Source: Symsagittifera roscoffensis (lineage: Eukaryota > Xenacoelomorpha > Acoela > Convolutidae). Taken from it: a stretch of 64,000 nucleotides of DNA. The notes under the pieces are model-generated. The model saw nothing but the letters and a program-made list of their open reading frames with translations, made no database searches and had not been told where the DNA came from. The position numbers and the translations under genes are program-made. Position 1 is the first letter of the stretch, and each line of letters begins with the position of its first letter. The stretch spans positions 51,256,514 through 51,320,513 of the forward strand of contig NC_087070.1 of assembly GCF_963678635.1 (NCBI RefSeq), written 5' to 3'. This document shows positions 1-11,003 of this stretch, piece after piece.

Positions 1-1
1 T

Positions 2-532
2 GCGTTAATGGCCTATTCAATGAGTCAAATACAAACCCACAGATCTAACTTAGGGTATCATTTCCAATGGTTTGAAAAGTTTGCTTTTGAGGAGATTAAA
101 CGGATTTTTGAGCCGAGCTACAAGCGCATTAATAACTTTGTTGATGAACGTGGCTGTTGCTTTTATCATAACTTTCATTATTTAACTGCTGTACTTTTGG
201 GAATGATGGTGACACCTGACGAGTATTACACAAAACTAACTGATTTCTCTGACGAAATCAAAGAATTAAATGAAATTTGGGCTTATTTCGAACCAAACTG
301 CGATTTAAATGTAATTACAAAAGTAGGATTTGGAATCGGCCAATTACAGCGAAAGCATCATTTGTACGGTCTGCCTCTACCTGAAGTTGGGAAACCTTAT
401 GTTCTGAAAATAGGAGACAACTGGACACCTTCAATACCTTTTTTGAATCCAGGAGACTTTCTGACTTTCCGTTGGTTTAAACAAAAAGTTATGTGTTTGG
501 ATCAGCCATGGATTTGTGAAGCTTATAGCTAA
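2..532 (+). CDS. Secreted-family protein, C-terminal part (5' end outside window)
   Basis: The frame is open from the first bases of the window to a TAG at 530-532. The first ATG is at 8, but the frame has no stop before it, so the true start is probably upstream. The 174 residues align along their length with residues about 75-248 of the intact paralogue at 6714. Shared blocks are FEPSYKRINNFVD, GCCF, NEIWAY, KVGFGIG, PYVLKIGD.W, NPGDFLTF.WF and a C-terminal CLDQPWIC. The N-terminal signal-peptide part is missing because the window begins inside the gene. No function is known to me for this family; conserved cysteines suggest an extracellular disulphide-bonded protein. The reading frame has no breaks, so it could be a working gene. 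Confidence 0.75.
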   Translation, partial: ALMAYSMSQIQTHRSNLGYHFQWFEKFAFEEIKRIFEPSYKRINNFVDERGCCFYHNFHYLTAVLLGMMVTPDEYYTKLTDFSDEIKELNEIWAYFEPNCDLNVITKVGFGIGQLQRKHHLYGLPLPEVGKPYVLKIGDNWTPSIPFLNPGDFLTFRWFKQKVMCLDQPWICEAYS

Positions 533-996
533 CCAAGCAATCAGATTGATTTTTTTGGGAAAAACGACATTTTTAAATAGAGAGACTAAAAAAGCAATAT
601 TTTTGGATTGATCATGAATTTGAAAAAGACTCATTTGTTTTCGAAAGAAAACGCTAAGTTGTCCTTTTAGAAAATTTGAGAAAAACCTAGAAAATTAAAA
701 ATGATCAATGAATCACTTTGAAAGTTTTTTTGACATATTTCACTGCACGCCTAATAAAAACATCTCTTAATAAAGCATTACCAAAAAAGCTCGTATCAGG
801 GCAATTCAATGATGTTTGCGACATCCCTTGTCTCTTCATCTTGCTTAGAGTAGTTTTTAAACGTATTATATCAAAATTCAACAAAAAAAATTTCAAAAAT
901 GGCTGAGTTCATACATTATTCGAATCGTAAAAATGTTGTAACCAAAAATTATGCCAATTTTTAAAAAATAGCTCAAGCATTCGGATTGCTTCAAAT
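533..996. other. AT-rich spacer, no gene seen
   Basis: Short open frames exist on both strands around 705-906 but they overlap each other and lack similarity to anything else here. A motif near 790 (GCTCGTATCAGGGCAA) recurs near 41277 and 57990 and is a scrap of a dispersed repeat. Confidence 0.5.
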
Positions 997-1188
997 TTAT
1001 TTAATTTGTTCCCACTGACCCGTTAAAGGATTGTAAATTTGAAAATCTGAAGGTAATTGTCCCTCAAAGAATATACGCAATAAAGCATTTTTTTGATGCT
1101 TGAACTCAGGAAACCGGAACATTCCATTCCGAAAGGAGATTTTATAAGATAGTCCAAAAACACGCCAGCTCCTGTAATTTTTCATTTT
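997..1188 (-). CDS. Possible terminal exon of an unknown gene
   Basis: On the - strand a good acceptor (TTCGAAATTTTGCAG) is followed at 1188 by 63 open codons and a TAA at 997-999. The peptide starts KMKNYRSWRVFGL and ends NPLTGQWEQIK. It has mixed, non-repetitive composition unlike the random frames around it. No upstream exon was found because the adjoining 1.8 kb is repeat. It could equally be a chance frame; no family is recognised. Confidence 0.25.
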   Translation of the reverse strand, partial: KMKNYRSWRVFGLSYKISFRNGMFRFPEFKHQKNALLRIFFEGQLPSDFQIYNPLTGQWEQIK

Positions 1189-1219
1189 CTGCAAAATTTC
1201 GAACAAAACTAATCATCTC

Positions 1220-3080
1220 ACACATTTTGTAGTCGTGCTGCCGAAATCCTTACTTTGAGTCGCGCAGCCAGTGTTTTCTTGAGTCGCATTGACTCTTTTT
1301 TTCTTAAGTCGCGCCGCCAGACTCCTCTATAAATCCCACCACTATCTATTTATTCTGTCGCACCGCTTCACTTTTCTAAAGTCGCGGCGACGCTTGTTTT
1401 TTCATTTCCGCCCGCAATCCGTTCTTAATTAACATCGTCAGTCTTTTCATGAGTTGCACCGTTTATAATTACGTGCCGTGTAAAACAAAATTTATGCCGC
1501 CAAATAGCGAGTGGCTTTTATAGAATTCTGAACATGCTATAAAATTTCAGCGAAAAAAATTAAACTTCAGACTCAAAGACTATTTTATGCTATGTTTATA
1601 ATAAAACTAACCGGATTAAATTTTAATGAGAAGGCTAAGCCAAATATTTCTGGTCATAAGCGAGAACTACAGAATCAGTGTTTTTCACCCGCAATCTAAG
1701 ACACTTAGTCGTGGAACCCGCAGTTTTGGTTTTTATTTATATCACTGATTTCGATATCTTTGCGCACGATAACTTCAGCCAAAAGCAAGATCACAGGGCT
1801 ATGGATTCAGTAGATTCAACTCAGCTGATCCGAAACCACCAAATCTTCAGCTGTACAAAAACACACTTAAGCCTCGTAATGACCACCTGATTTTTCTGAA
1901 ATTGTGAAACCGGTTTTTTGTTGTGTCAAATTAACAATCTTTTCTAATCGGACGGCCAGTTGCGCCGCCAATTTTTTTAAATCGCTCCGCCATTTTTATG
2001 TCAAGTCGCGCCGCCAAACTCTTGTTAAGTCGGGCCGCCCAACTTTTCTTTAATCGAGATGATAGGGATTTCGTGCCACCAGTTTTTTTCTTAAGTCGCG
2101 CCATCAATGGTTATTAATTAGCCTCGCTAAAGTTTTTCTCACCTTTCTAAAGTCTCAATTTTTTTGTAAAACCACAATGTCAGTCATTCTCAAATAGCGC
2201 CACCAGTTTGCCTCCTATAGTCTTTCTCCATCATGCCACCACCAGTCTTTTTTTTCAGTCGCGCCTCCAATTTTTTCTTAACTGGAACAAGAGTCTTTTC
2301 TTAAGTCAGGCGCTGCCAGACTTTTACAATTCCCTCAGCAAGTTTTTTTTTAAGTTCCATGTTCTGTTTTTTGTTAGTGTCGCCATTAGATTTTTGCTAC
2401 GTCGCACCGCCTCACTTTTATTAAGTTGCCGCGCCAAAATTTTTTAATGTTGATTTTTCATTCGCGTCCAAAACCTGTTTTTAAGTCAAGCCGCGAGTCT
2501 TTTCTTGAGCCGCGCCACCAATTTTTTTTAGTTGCCTTGCTATAGTTTTTCTTCGTCCTGCCGCCGCCCGAATGTTTTCTTCAGTCGCGCCTCCAGTCCT
2601 TTCTTTTTTGGAACTCGAGCCTTTTATTAGGTCGTGGGCCGCCAGTTTTTTTAACTTCAGTCGCGCCACCAGTACCTTCTTTAGCGACGTCATCAGTTTT
2701 TGTTTCTAAGTCGCGCCGCCAGTTTTTTCTCAATTCGCGAACCAGTTTTTATTTAATTGCTCCGTTGAAGTCTTTCTCACGTCGCACCGCCGCCAGTTTT
2801 CCTAATTGAAACTAGAGTCGTGTCTTAGGTTTCCTCTAAAATTTTGCACTGTAGGTCTTTTTCAATTTGCTACGAAAGTTTTTATTTAAGCTGCGCCGCT
2901 ATTTTTGTAGATCGCGCCACCAATTTTTGTTGAGTTACCCCCGCCAGTTTTTTGTAGTCGTATCACCAGTTTTTTCTTAAGCCGCGCTGCCAAATTTTTT
3001 TTCTAAGTCACGCCACCAGTCATTTTTAAGTATCCTCGTCAATCTTTTTCAAAGTTGCGCCACCAAAGTTTTAGGAGCAA
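1220..3080. repeat. Degenerate CGCGCCGCCAG repeat field
   Basis: About 1.9 kb is built from dozens of imperfect copies of a 25-45 base unit, roughly TTAAGTCGCGCCGCCAG followed by a T-run. Unit length and sequence vary, so this is an old, diverged tandem array rather than a fresh satellite. It stands out as GC-rich islands in AT-rich DNA. Open frames inside it are by-products of the repeat. Confidence 0.8.
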
Positions 3081-4429
3081 TCTCGCAGCGGTGTAATTTG
3101 CACAGAATAAGCCGATCAAACCGAGTACGCTGAAGCTAAGTTTCAATATTTAACTTTAAGACCCGAATTTTTTGATTGTTTTAAAATAATTCTATGGAAA
3201 AATGAAATAACGACCATAAAACTTCAATATGAGATCTCACTCAACCCCTCAAAATTGGCTGAAAAAAGCAACAATATCTCTTACAGCTCGTTTTAAGTGT
3301 AGCCCGGAACTTAATCAATCGCATTGGTGTAAATCAAAAATTTTTTTAAAAAAGTTTTTTTTTTTCATTTTCTTTCGAGAAGAATTAGTTCCAACGCAAG
3401 GGAAAACAATTTAAAGCGGCTGCATCCAATTTTTTTTTTGTAAAAATGGAGGCCATTGCTGCGTCCGACCTCTGTTTTAATTATAAAAAGGCTTCAATTT
3501 CTTCGAAAAATTTACTGATCTAGCAGGTTACAAGTTGAAACAATGAAACAAGATTGATTAGAACTTTCCACTTTCCATTTCTTAAAAATTCAAATCAAGT
3601 ACTACCGCAATATTTTTTTTTCAATTTTTTCTGTCATTTTGCTACAAAAACCTGCAAAAACCTTGCTCAAAGCCCACAAGAAACTTGGTTTTAAGAAAAT
3701 CGCATTGCTGCTAACTTTGGTTGTTTATAAAAAACTGCTCAAATCAGGGTGACATCTTGAAGGTTCAGACAACCTTTTAATGTCTGTGAACTAGAGTTCA
3801 TTGGATTTTGAAAAGAATCAATGAAATAAAAAATATTGTTTGAAATTTATCATATACAACTTTAAAAAGAAAAGTGACAAAAGTAATTTAACTTAGTGTT
3901 TTAGTTTGAACAACCAACATGCGTTTATTGATTTTGGCACCATTTCTGTGCCGGATTTACTCGCAGTTTCCGCTTTAATACACAAATATTTCGAGCGTTT
4001 TTCATTTCAAAGTAAGCAAACTGCCCATTTTCAAATCCCCACCATATTTTCATTTAGAGGCAGTAAAACTGCATCTGTAGCTGATTTCAGGATTATGTGG
4101 CGACACGTTAGTTCTGCGCCAAAATTTTTGTAAAAAAAACACAACTTTCAATTTAAAACAAGGGTTCCTCAATAAGTATGCTCTTCAAATTTCAGTCCTA
4201 TTGGGGCAGTACAATTAAATATGTATGTAAAACCAGCTTCACAGATGTGACTTTTTATTGCTATAGCCGCCAGAGCATTATAAAATCTCAGAGAAAAATG
4301 AAATTTTATATAAGACTGCGAATAGATACTTTTAAGCATTAACCACTCATTGCTTTTTTGATATCTTTTTTTTCTGGCCTGAAAAGTTAAAAGCCTTCCC
4401 CTATTGGAGGTGCTCACATCATGTTGTGA
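3081..4429. other. AT-rich spacer, nothing recognised
   Basis: Open frames at 3229-3414, 3906-4133 and 4169-4417 lack start context, splice signals and similarity to other parts of the window. I see no gene in it. Confidence 0.4.
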
Positions 4430-6165
4430 CCGTTAAAGCCGAACACAAGCTCAAAACAAGGTCAAGCAGTGTCGAAACACGCCTCAATCCCGGTCAAAAC
4501 AAACCTCGAACACAGATGAAACAGACCTCATGTACGTCCAACTAGGCCTGGAGTTTGGTCTAAACATCCGCCGAGGGAATGGTTTCTATAGGTTTACAAA
4601 GAGGCGTAACTCGATGGAAATGTTCATTTCCTGTATCTACTTAAAAAACATCTGGTTGTTTTGTAACAAAGGTTGCTTTCGGCTAAAATTTGATGCAGCA
4701 AAAATTAGCTGTTGTTTTAGATCGCATCTACTTCTCTAAACTATGTATTGAATGTTGTCAATTAATTTCATATATCTTCAAAACTGGCTGTATTGTTTTT
4801 GGCAAAGAAAAAGTTTTCCATTTTTGTTTATGAAATCATCTGGTCAGATTCATTTCAGTTTTCAGTAGAGATTGATAATTTTTGAATAATCTAATGTTAA
4901 GTATAGAAAGATTTAACAAAAAATATGAATCATTTAGCTAGCCGTAATTCAGCTTGAAAATGGTTGACGTTTTGCTGTCTACGCTATCGATTCGACGAAA
5001 ACAGTAAATTTAGTTATTGCAATTGTGATAAATAATTAAAAATTATATGTTTAGAATTCCCAATAGATAACTTGCATGACATATCTCCCATTGAGTTTTA
5101 TCTGTGGGTTTTTTTTGGCAATTAACCTGTGAGTTGTCTCTTCAAAAAAAAATCCGCCCATGTTTTTCAGCGCACAAAAACATCCCAGGCCGGGTGCTCG
5201 ATTGATGTTTTGAATTTAAAAATTGAGAAAATGCAGTGTTTGGACTAAAGATGTGCGGTCGAGAAGAAATTTCATTTCAAACACAATTCAAAACTTATCT
5301 TATTAAAGTTGCGGAAGTCAAAACATAGGTCGAACACAGTTGTAAGATACTCAATTTTGGTAGAGAAAATCAAAAAGTAGGTCGAGAAAAGTCGAATCAA
5401 ACCCGATATTGGTCGAGCAAACATAGATCGAGCACAATTTAAACATTTTGAAAATAATTTGATATTAAATTTAAACTGGATACTGAACAAAAAATCTGCT
5501 CAGAAAACATCTCCCTTCGAAAGTTGCAATCGGCAACAATCATTTGAAAAGATTGCTTACTGCAAAACTAGAAGTTTCTGATGGAGCGTTTTAGTTTTTC
5601 GGATCTAAGAATGCCTGCGGAAGAAAAACTTAACTTAACGAAACTTTCTCAAACATCAGTTTTTGCATCAACAGTTTCAGTTCACTTTTATAAAGACAAT
5701 AGAAAACAAAATGGAAACATCAATTCAAAATATTTTTTTGGATGACGGATTTTGCGTTTCATTGATTCTTAAAATTTATTTTTTAGCTCCAAGCATCATC
5801 ACATAAAATCAATTGAGAGAAATCATATTAATTTGTTTTCAATTTTCTCATGTCAGCAGGTCGAGCATCGTCAAAAATACCCATTTTTTTGTCGAAATAC
5901 TCAAAACAGGTCGATCACAGCCAAATACAGCTGGAGCACTGTTGAAACATAGGTCGAGAAAAATGAGGCTATCAAAGTATCTTCACTTTTGGTCGATAAA
6001 GTCATAACATATCCATGCGGGGTTGCAAAGAAAAATCAGGTATAAAAACTTGGCCGAAAACGTAAAATATAACAAATTTGGTCGAGACGGTCGTAACACC
6101 AATTTTTGTTTGAGTTAGTTGAAAAACAAATCGAGCGCATCGACCCGGGATAAGGTCAAATTCAT
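4430..6165. repeat. Degenerate GGTCGAGCACA repeat fields
   Basis: Clusters at about 4430-4560, 5310-5450 and 5850-6140 are made of imperfect units such as GGTCGAGCACAGTT and CAAAACAGGTCGA, 20-30 bases apart. The field ends with CGACCCGGGATAAGGTC near 6140, close to CGACCCGGGAAGAGTT near 9918 at the edge of a similar field. The DNA between the clusters shows no gene. Confidence 0.6.
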
Positions 6166-6713
6166 TTTAAAAATTTTTTCTCACGGAGAAAATGCTATTC
6201 ATGCAACGAGCAAGTGCAAGTTACACACTTTTTTATGCTGAGAAAAATCAGTCAAACACTTTAATTGAACGAGAAAATACTAGTCGTATAGTTATCAAAC
6301 AATTTGAAAAATGCCTTCTCCTCAAGTGTGATGTTGTATGACTAGCCTTTTTTTCAACCGACATGTAAAAACTAAATTTCGAAGTTGTTCGTAAAAGTCA
6401 AAAATGATTGCTTGAAAAAACAAGCCAAAAGCAAATACACTATTTCTACAAAAGTTCTACAAAAGAAGACAATTTCTACAAAAGTTGGAACAATGAGCTC
6501 AGCAACTTTCTGCAACTGCATGTAAACTGCTTTCTGATCAACAATTTTTGGTCATTTGGGTTGTAATAGAAGTGGTTCTCTGACAATAAAATAAACAGTT
6601 TCAAGGATTGGTTCAACATTTGTAAAGGGCACAAGTTTAATAGATATAGTTTTGTTTTGAATCATTTAAGCAACAAAGAAGTTTAATTGAGAGAACGAAA
6701 AAATCACCTTTAA

Positions 6714-7460
6714 ATGAAAACAGTATCGCTATTTTACTATCTGAACTATTTATATTTTGCCCAATCGGTAACTTATGACATTGTGGTCAATTCAACAGTG
6801 ATTCCTACTTGGTCTTCATTGGTTTTCATAATTCCAGTTCAAGAGCCGCAAGATTACTATTGGAAAGTGTGCCGAGAATTCAGTGAAATATTTTGTTTGC
6901 AACGGTTTTATACGTCTGATGAAACTGAAAATCCGGCATACGTTACAGAAGTCAACTTGGATGAGGCAGGTTCCAGTTTGATCAACTATTTTTACTGGCT
7001 GGAAGATTCTGCTCAAAGCGAACTGCAAAAGGTGTTCGAACCCAAATACAAACAGATAAATAATTTTGTCGACCGTTATGGGTGTTGTTTTAACCAATAT
7101 TTTGACTATTTCACAGTGGCTCTTCTACAAATGATGCTAACGCCTAAAGAATACTATGGAAAAATTTCGGACTTTACAGACGAAAACAAGGAACTAAATG
7201 AAATCTGGGCCTACTACTTACCAAGTTGTCAACAGAACATAATTACAAAAGTGGGATTTGGAATCGGCGAATTAAAAAGGAAAAATCTGTATATCAATTT
7301 ACCAAATCAGGAAAAGGGTTTACCGTATGTGCTGAAAATAGGCGATAGTTGGTCGTCTCCGATACCTTATTCAAACCCTGGTGATTTTCTGACCTTCAAA
7401 TGGTTTAGAAAAAACGTTGTGTGCTTAGAACAACCCTGGATTTGTGACTTGTTTGAATAA
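6714..7460 (+). CDS. Secreted cysteine-containing protein, intact intronless copy
   Basis: One uninterrupted frame of 248 residues starts at ATG 6714. A hydrophobic N-terminus of about 18 residues (FYYLNYLYFAQSV) reads as a signal peptide, followed by DIVV, WSS and IIPV, which recur in the first exons of paralogues at 42884 and 57779. Seven cysteines follow the signal, including GCC near residue 125 and a final CLEQPWIC. No membrane segment is seen beyond the signal, so secretion is the likely fate. The two downstream paralogues spread the same protein over at least four exons, so this copy is intronless either ancestrally or by retroposition. An AATAAA lies 34 bases past the stop. Function unknown. 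Confidence 0.85.
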   Translation: MKTVSLFYYLNYLYFAQSVTYDIVVNSTVIPTWSSLVFIIPVQEPQDYYWKVCREFSEIFCLQRFYTSDETENPAYVTEVNLDEAGSSLINYFYWLEDSAQSELQKVFEPKYKQINNFVDRYGCCFNQYFDYFTVALLQMMLTPKEYYGKISDFTDENKELNEIWAYYLPSCQQNIITKVGFGIGELKRKNLYINLPNQEKGLPYVLKIGDSWSSPIPYSNPGDFLTFKWFRKNVVCLEQPWICDLFE

Positions 7461-7493
7461 ATTTGTTTGTGATATTGAAGAACTCAAGCTATA

Positions 7494-7499
7494 AATAAA
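7494..7499 (+). terminator. Polyadenylation signal of the 6714 gene
   Basis: AATAAA stands 34 bases after the TAA of the intact gene, at a typical short-3'UTR distance, with T-rich sequence following. Confidence 0.55.
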
Positions 7500-7578
7500 G
7501 CAAAAATTTAATTTTTTAAATATGATTCTTGAGAAGAAATCCAAGAATCTTGAAAGAACCGAGCTGAGAGCTTGAAAG

Positions 7579-7650
7579 TTTTGCATTCTGCTTTCGGAAT
7601 GCAAAACCTTGCAAAACCTTGCAAAACCTTGCTTGAATCTTGCAAGATAG
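7579..7650. repeat. Hairpin plus three GCAAAACCTT units
   Basis: TTTTGCATTC and GAATGCAAAA form an inverted pair around 7579-7607. It runs into three exact tandem decamers GCAAAACCTT (7601-7630) and a diverged GCTTGAATCTTGC. It resembles the core of a small fold-back repeat. Confidence 0.6.
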
Positions 7651-8410
7651 AAGTTCTTCGGCAATTATCTTTAATTGAAAAATACGCAGTTCGAAAAAAA
7701 GAACAGTCAGTGATCTTTAACAATCTACAGTGTTAGTAGTTTGTATGTTGTTTTTGGGCCTGCAGGATTCTCGCAAGATTCATATAAAGGTTCGCGTTTC
7801 TTTAGTTACATGGAAATTTTACAGATGATGTTTGATATTCAAGATACACTTTCGTAACTTTCAACTTTATCTTCAGTTTTCATTAAAAATTTTAAAGATA
7901 AGCGCAAAAAACATTCGATTAATACAGAGACAGTTTTGTTTTCAGAATTATCATTAGAATCTATTTTTTGAAAGCTTTCAAAACGGATCAATGTAGCTTC
8001 AAAAGCCATAATTCTGGCAAATTTAGGACTTTGTCTTGAGGAAAATGTAATTCAGCTAGCAGCAGTTCTGCTTAATTTCAGCTAGTCTTGCAGATGCACT
8101 GATCTCATAACTGAAACTCATCTCAAAAACGGGAAAAATGTAACATGACTTTTTGTAGTAAAGTACTGCTCGTTTGTTGGTATTTGAAGGCACTTCTTGC
8201 TGCAAATCTGCAAATTGAAATCAACAAAATTACCCGAGCTTCCCAAGAACTAAGCATAATTAAAGTAATTTCTTAAAATCTTTGCTGGACTAGCTAACTG
8301 CCCTTTAAAAATACATGCGCTGGACTATTTTGCTAATTGCAACTAAAATAAAAGTTTTGCAAGCAAAAACATCCGACAATGGAGTGCAAATTTTGTTAAA
8401 ATTTTGTTCA
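7651..8410. other. AT-rich spacer, no gene seen
   Basis: No long open frame on either strand, no splice-framed exon and no clear repeat was recognised. Confidence 0.4.
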
Positions 8411-8414
8411 TTAC

Positions 8415-8610
8415 AAGAACAATCTGGATAGGCGTACGATTTTGTGTCTGTATGTTCCTAGATTCCGGAGAAAAATCTTTTAACATGTTGAAATTTTTGC
8501 GGAACAATCGAAGAAATTGAAAGAATCAAGGAAGAATAAAGGGAGCGTCCCTGCGGCGGAAACCGTGTAAAATTCACAAAATCAACAGTTTTCCTGTACT
8601 GTTTGTATTC
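8415..8610. mobile_element. Diverged MITE copy (CATTACGAGGCC family)
   Basis: GGATAGGCGTACGATTTTG, TTTGTGTCTGTATGTTC and GAGCGTCC appear in the same order and spacing as in the better preserved copy at 20931-21132. The terminal CATTACGAGGCC motif is not preserved here. Confidence 0.55.
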
Positions 8611-8701
8611 GTTGTTGTTTCGACCGGCTCGACTTTATGATTTGACTTTGAGTTCGACTGTGCAGTAAATCTGTATTCTAATTATATTTTGATTTTGTTT
8701 T

Positions 8702-9680
8702 CGCGCATCCAAGTTTAGGCGTAAGTAATCGATTATAACTGATTATTATGATGATTTTTGGACAATTATAATCGAGTATAATTTAAAAAAAATTAGATGT
8801 TTAAAGGATTTATAATTGGTTATAATTGTGATTTTTCCAAGAGATTAAAATCTCTTATAATCGATTATGACTGATTATAGTCCACACAAAAAACGTTCAA
8901 AATCAATTATAATAGATTATAATCAATTATAATCTCTGTTTTTGCTAAAATTTTGTCAAAACTAAACAATATTCAAATTATATCTTATGGGCTATTAACT
9001 TTGTGTCAATAGCAGAATCTCTAAGAGAGAGATCTCTTGTCACACTTTGGTTCATCTGAACACAAAAGTTTACCACGAAACAAAAGTTTCATAAAGATCC
9101 TTTCATATGAGTGGAAAGGTTCTCGCGGTAGATGAAAAATAAATTTTCCGAATCAACCATGAAACTAAATCAACTTGTTGATGTTTTGAAAGTTAAAATA
9201 GCTTAAATTATGCATCACAAAACAACTCTAATGGGGAAGAATAGAAAAAAACTTATAAATTTGAATTAATTGGAAAAATTTAAAAATAGTATTTCTCATT
9301 TTTCAAAGGAACCAACGTCCACAAAAAGCATAAAATATAAGCGATTAGATGCAACTTCGAAATCAAAAATGGACAAACAAAAGGGATTATAATTAATTAT
9401 AATCGATTATAATGGATTTTTGTGCAAAACTCAATAATGGGAAATTGGAATAAATCATGGATTATGATCGATTATAATTGATTATAATTGTATCGCAAGA
9501 TAGACGGATAAAAAACAATTCTAGTCGATTAAGATGTATTATAATTGATTAAAATTTGATTTCAAAAAGAGAGATTACAATCGATTATTAATTGAAAAAA
9601 GTCGATTGTTTCTCGATTTTAGTAAGAGTGGTACTAAAATTGCAATTTATCGATTATTAACGCTTGAAATTGGATGCGGG
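8702..9680. mobile_element. ATAATCGATTATAAT palindromic inverted-repeat element, copy 1
   Basis: The left end (GCATCCAAGTTTAGGCGT) and right end (ACGCTTGAAATTGGATGC) are imperfect inverted repeats, as expected for a DNA transposon. Inside are many ATTATAATCGATTATAAT-type palindromes on both flanks and a unique core containing GAGTGGAAAGGTTCTCGCGG. A second copy, similar along its whole length, is at 61309-62289, which fixes the ends. There is no transposase frame, so it is non-autonomous. A target duplication was not clear by eye. Confidence 0.75.
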
Positions 9681-9714
9681 TTTGATTTTATATTTCGTGC
9701 CTATGCTCACTTTC

Positions 9715-9930
9715 ATATTTTGACCAATTCGACTTTATGTCTCGACTTTCTGTTCGACTTTATGTTTCGAATTTGTGCTCGACTTTACCTTTCGAGTTTT
9801 TATTCGACTTTAGGTTTCGACTTTGATTTCAACTATAGGGCTTTCTCGACTATGGACTTTAGTTGAACTCTGACATGTGTTCAACCCGCCTCGGTCGATA
9901 CAAAAATCGCAAACATCGACCCGGGAAGAG
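9715..9930. repeat. Degenerate TTCGACTTTA repeats
   Basis: About ten imperfect units of the type TTCGACTTTATGT follow each other, ending near CATCGACCCGGGAAGAG. The open frame over 9606-9866 is a by-product of the unit. Confidence 0.6.
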
Positions 9931-10648
9931 TTAGATTCAAAGATCACTGAGAAGTTTCATAACATGTAAATTGTCCATGAATAAAAAAGCATGCATAATT
10001 TATCCGAGAATTTTTTTTCGAAGTATTACGCTTTCATTCAAAAAACATTAAAATTATCAAGGTTTTGGGTGCATGACTGAATCATGTCTTTCTGAAACTT
10101 CTTAAACTAGACTAGACCGACTAGACTTTATAAAATCATTTGACGGTGAGAAAACAAAAAGACTGATTTTTGTTTCAAGCACGCTAATTCTGGCATAAAA
10201 GTGTTCCACTTTTAGATGATATTGAATGTTCCCTTGAAAATGGTGCAGTGAAACTCGACATTTGGAAGCCGAAATCAAAATCAGTACGTTTTCCGTCCTT
10301 CTAGCCAAAATGAGGAAAAAATGTTTGAAACAAGGGCCCAGCCTAAGCTTGGGGTACCTTTTTTGCCAATTTTAAAAAATAATTTTTCCTGATTCCTGTT
10401 GAAATGCATAGTTTCCTTTATTTCAAAAATCGGACTTGACCCAGAATTTTAGTTGTTTCTCCAGTAAAACTAGGGTGATTTTAGTTGTTTTTATAAAAAC
10501 AAAAGTGTAGCCGCTTATTGAAGGGCAGGTGCCTCATACTCGTTTGTTCAGTTTCATTGAATTTTGTAATTGGCAGGGTAGTTTTCAAGAAAATGAAAAA
10601 TTTTGCCAAAAAAATTTTTGTACTTTAAAAAAAAACGCACTATTCATA
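9931..10648. other. Host flank left of the Gypsy element, no gene seen
   Basis: AT-rich sequence without a convincing frame. Because the Gypsy element carries a matching target duplication, this DNA was contiguous with 17711 onward before insertion, so it may belong to the same intron as the coiled-coil exon. Confidence 0.4.
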
Positions 10649-10653
10649 AGGCC

Positions 10654-10928
10654 TGTCATACCGTTAAGTCCTTGAGGTATGAGTTGTTAAATTTTGAATC
10701 CGTATGGATAGATAATGTCGAGCTTGAGAGAGAAAAGAAGTTAAAACAACTTTCGTACGTAACATTTATTTTCGCTCTGAACCGTAGTTTTCTTCAGACG
10801 ACGTTCTCGTCCTTGTTATCAAGGTCAGTCAACCAGTACACATTAATGTTATATAATATCAAACATAAATGATATATAAATTCATACGAAATTTAATATG
10901 GAGTTTTATCTATCCATGCCGGATGACA
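10654..10928 (-). repeat. Gypsy 3' LTR
   Basis: 275 bp with TGTCA...TGACA ends, matching the 5' LTR at 17430-17705 over its length with scattered substitutions and small indels (for example TCCTTGAGG against TCCTCGAGG). Confidence 0.93.
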
Positions 10929-10940
10929 TTCCCCCACCTC
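10929..10940 (-). other. Polypurine tract
   Basis: On the - strand GAGGTGGGGGAA abuts the first base of the 3' LTR, the expected place for the plus-strand primer of reverse transcription. Confidence 0.85.
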
Positions 10941-11003
10941 GGGAAAATTGATGAAGTTTTAATTGAGTTTTTAAGTCTCCGTAGGACTGTTTAGGCTGGT
11001 TAA

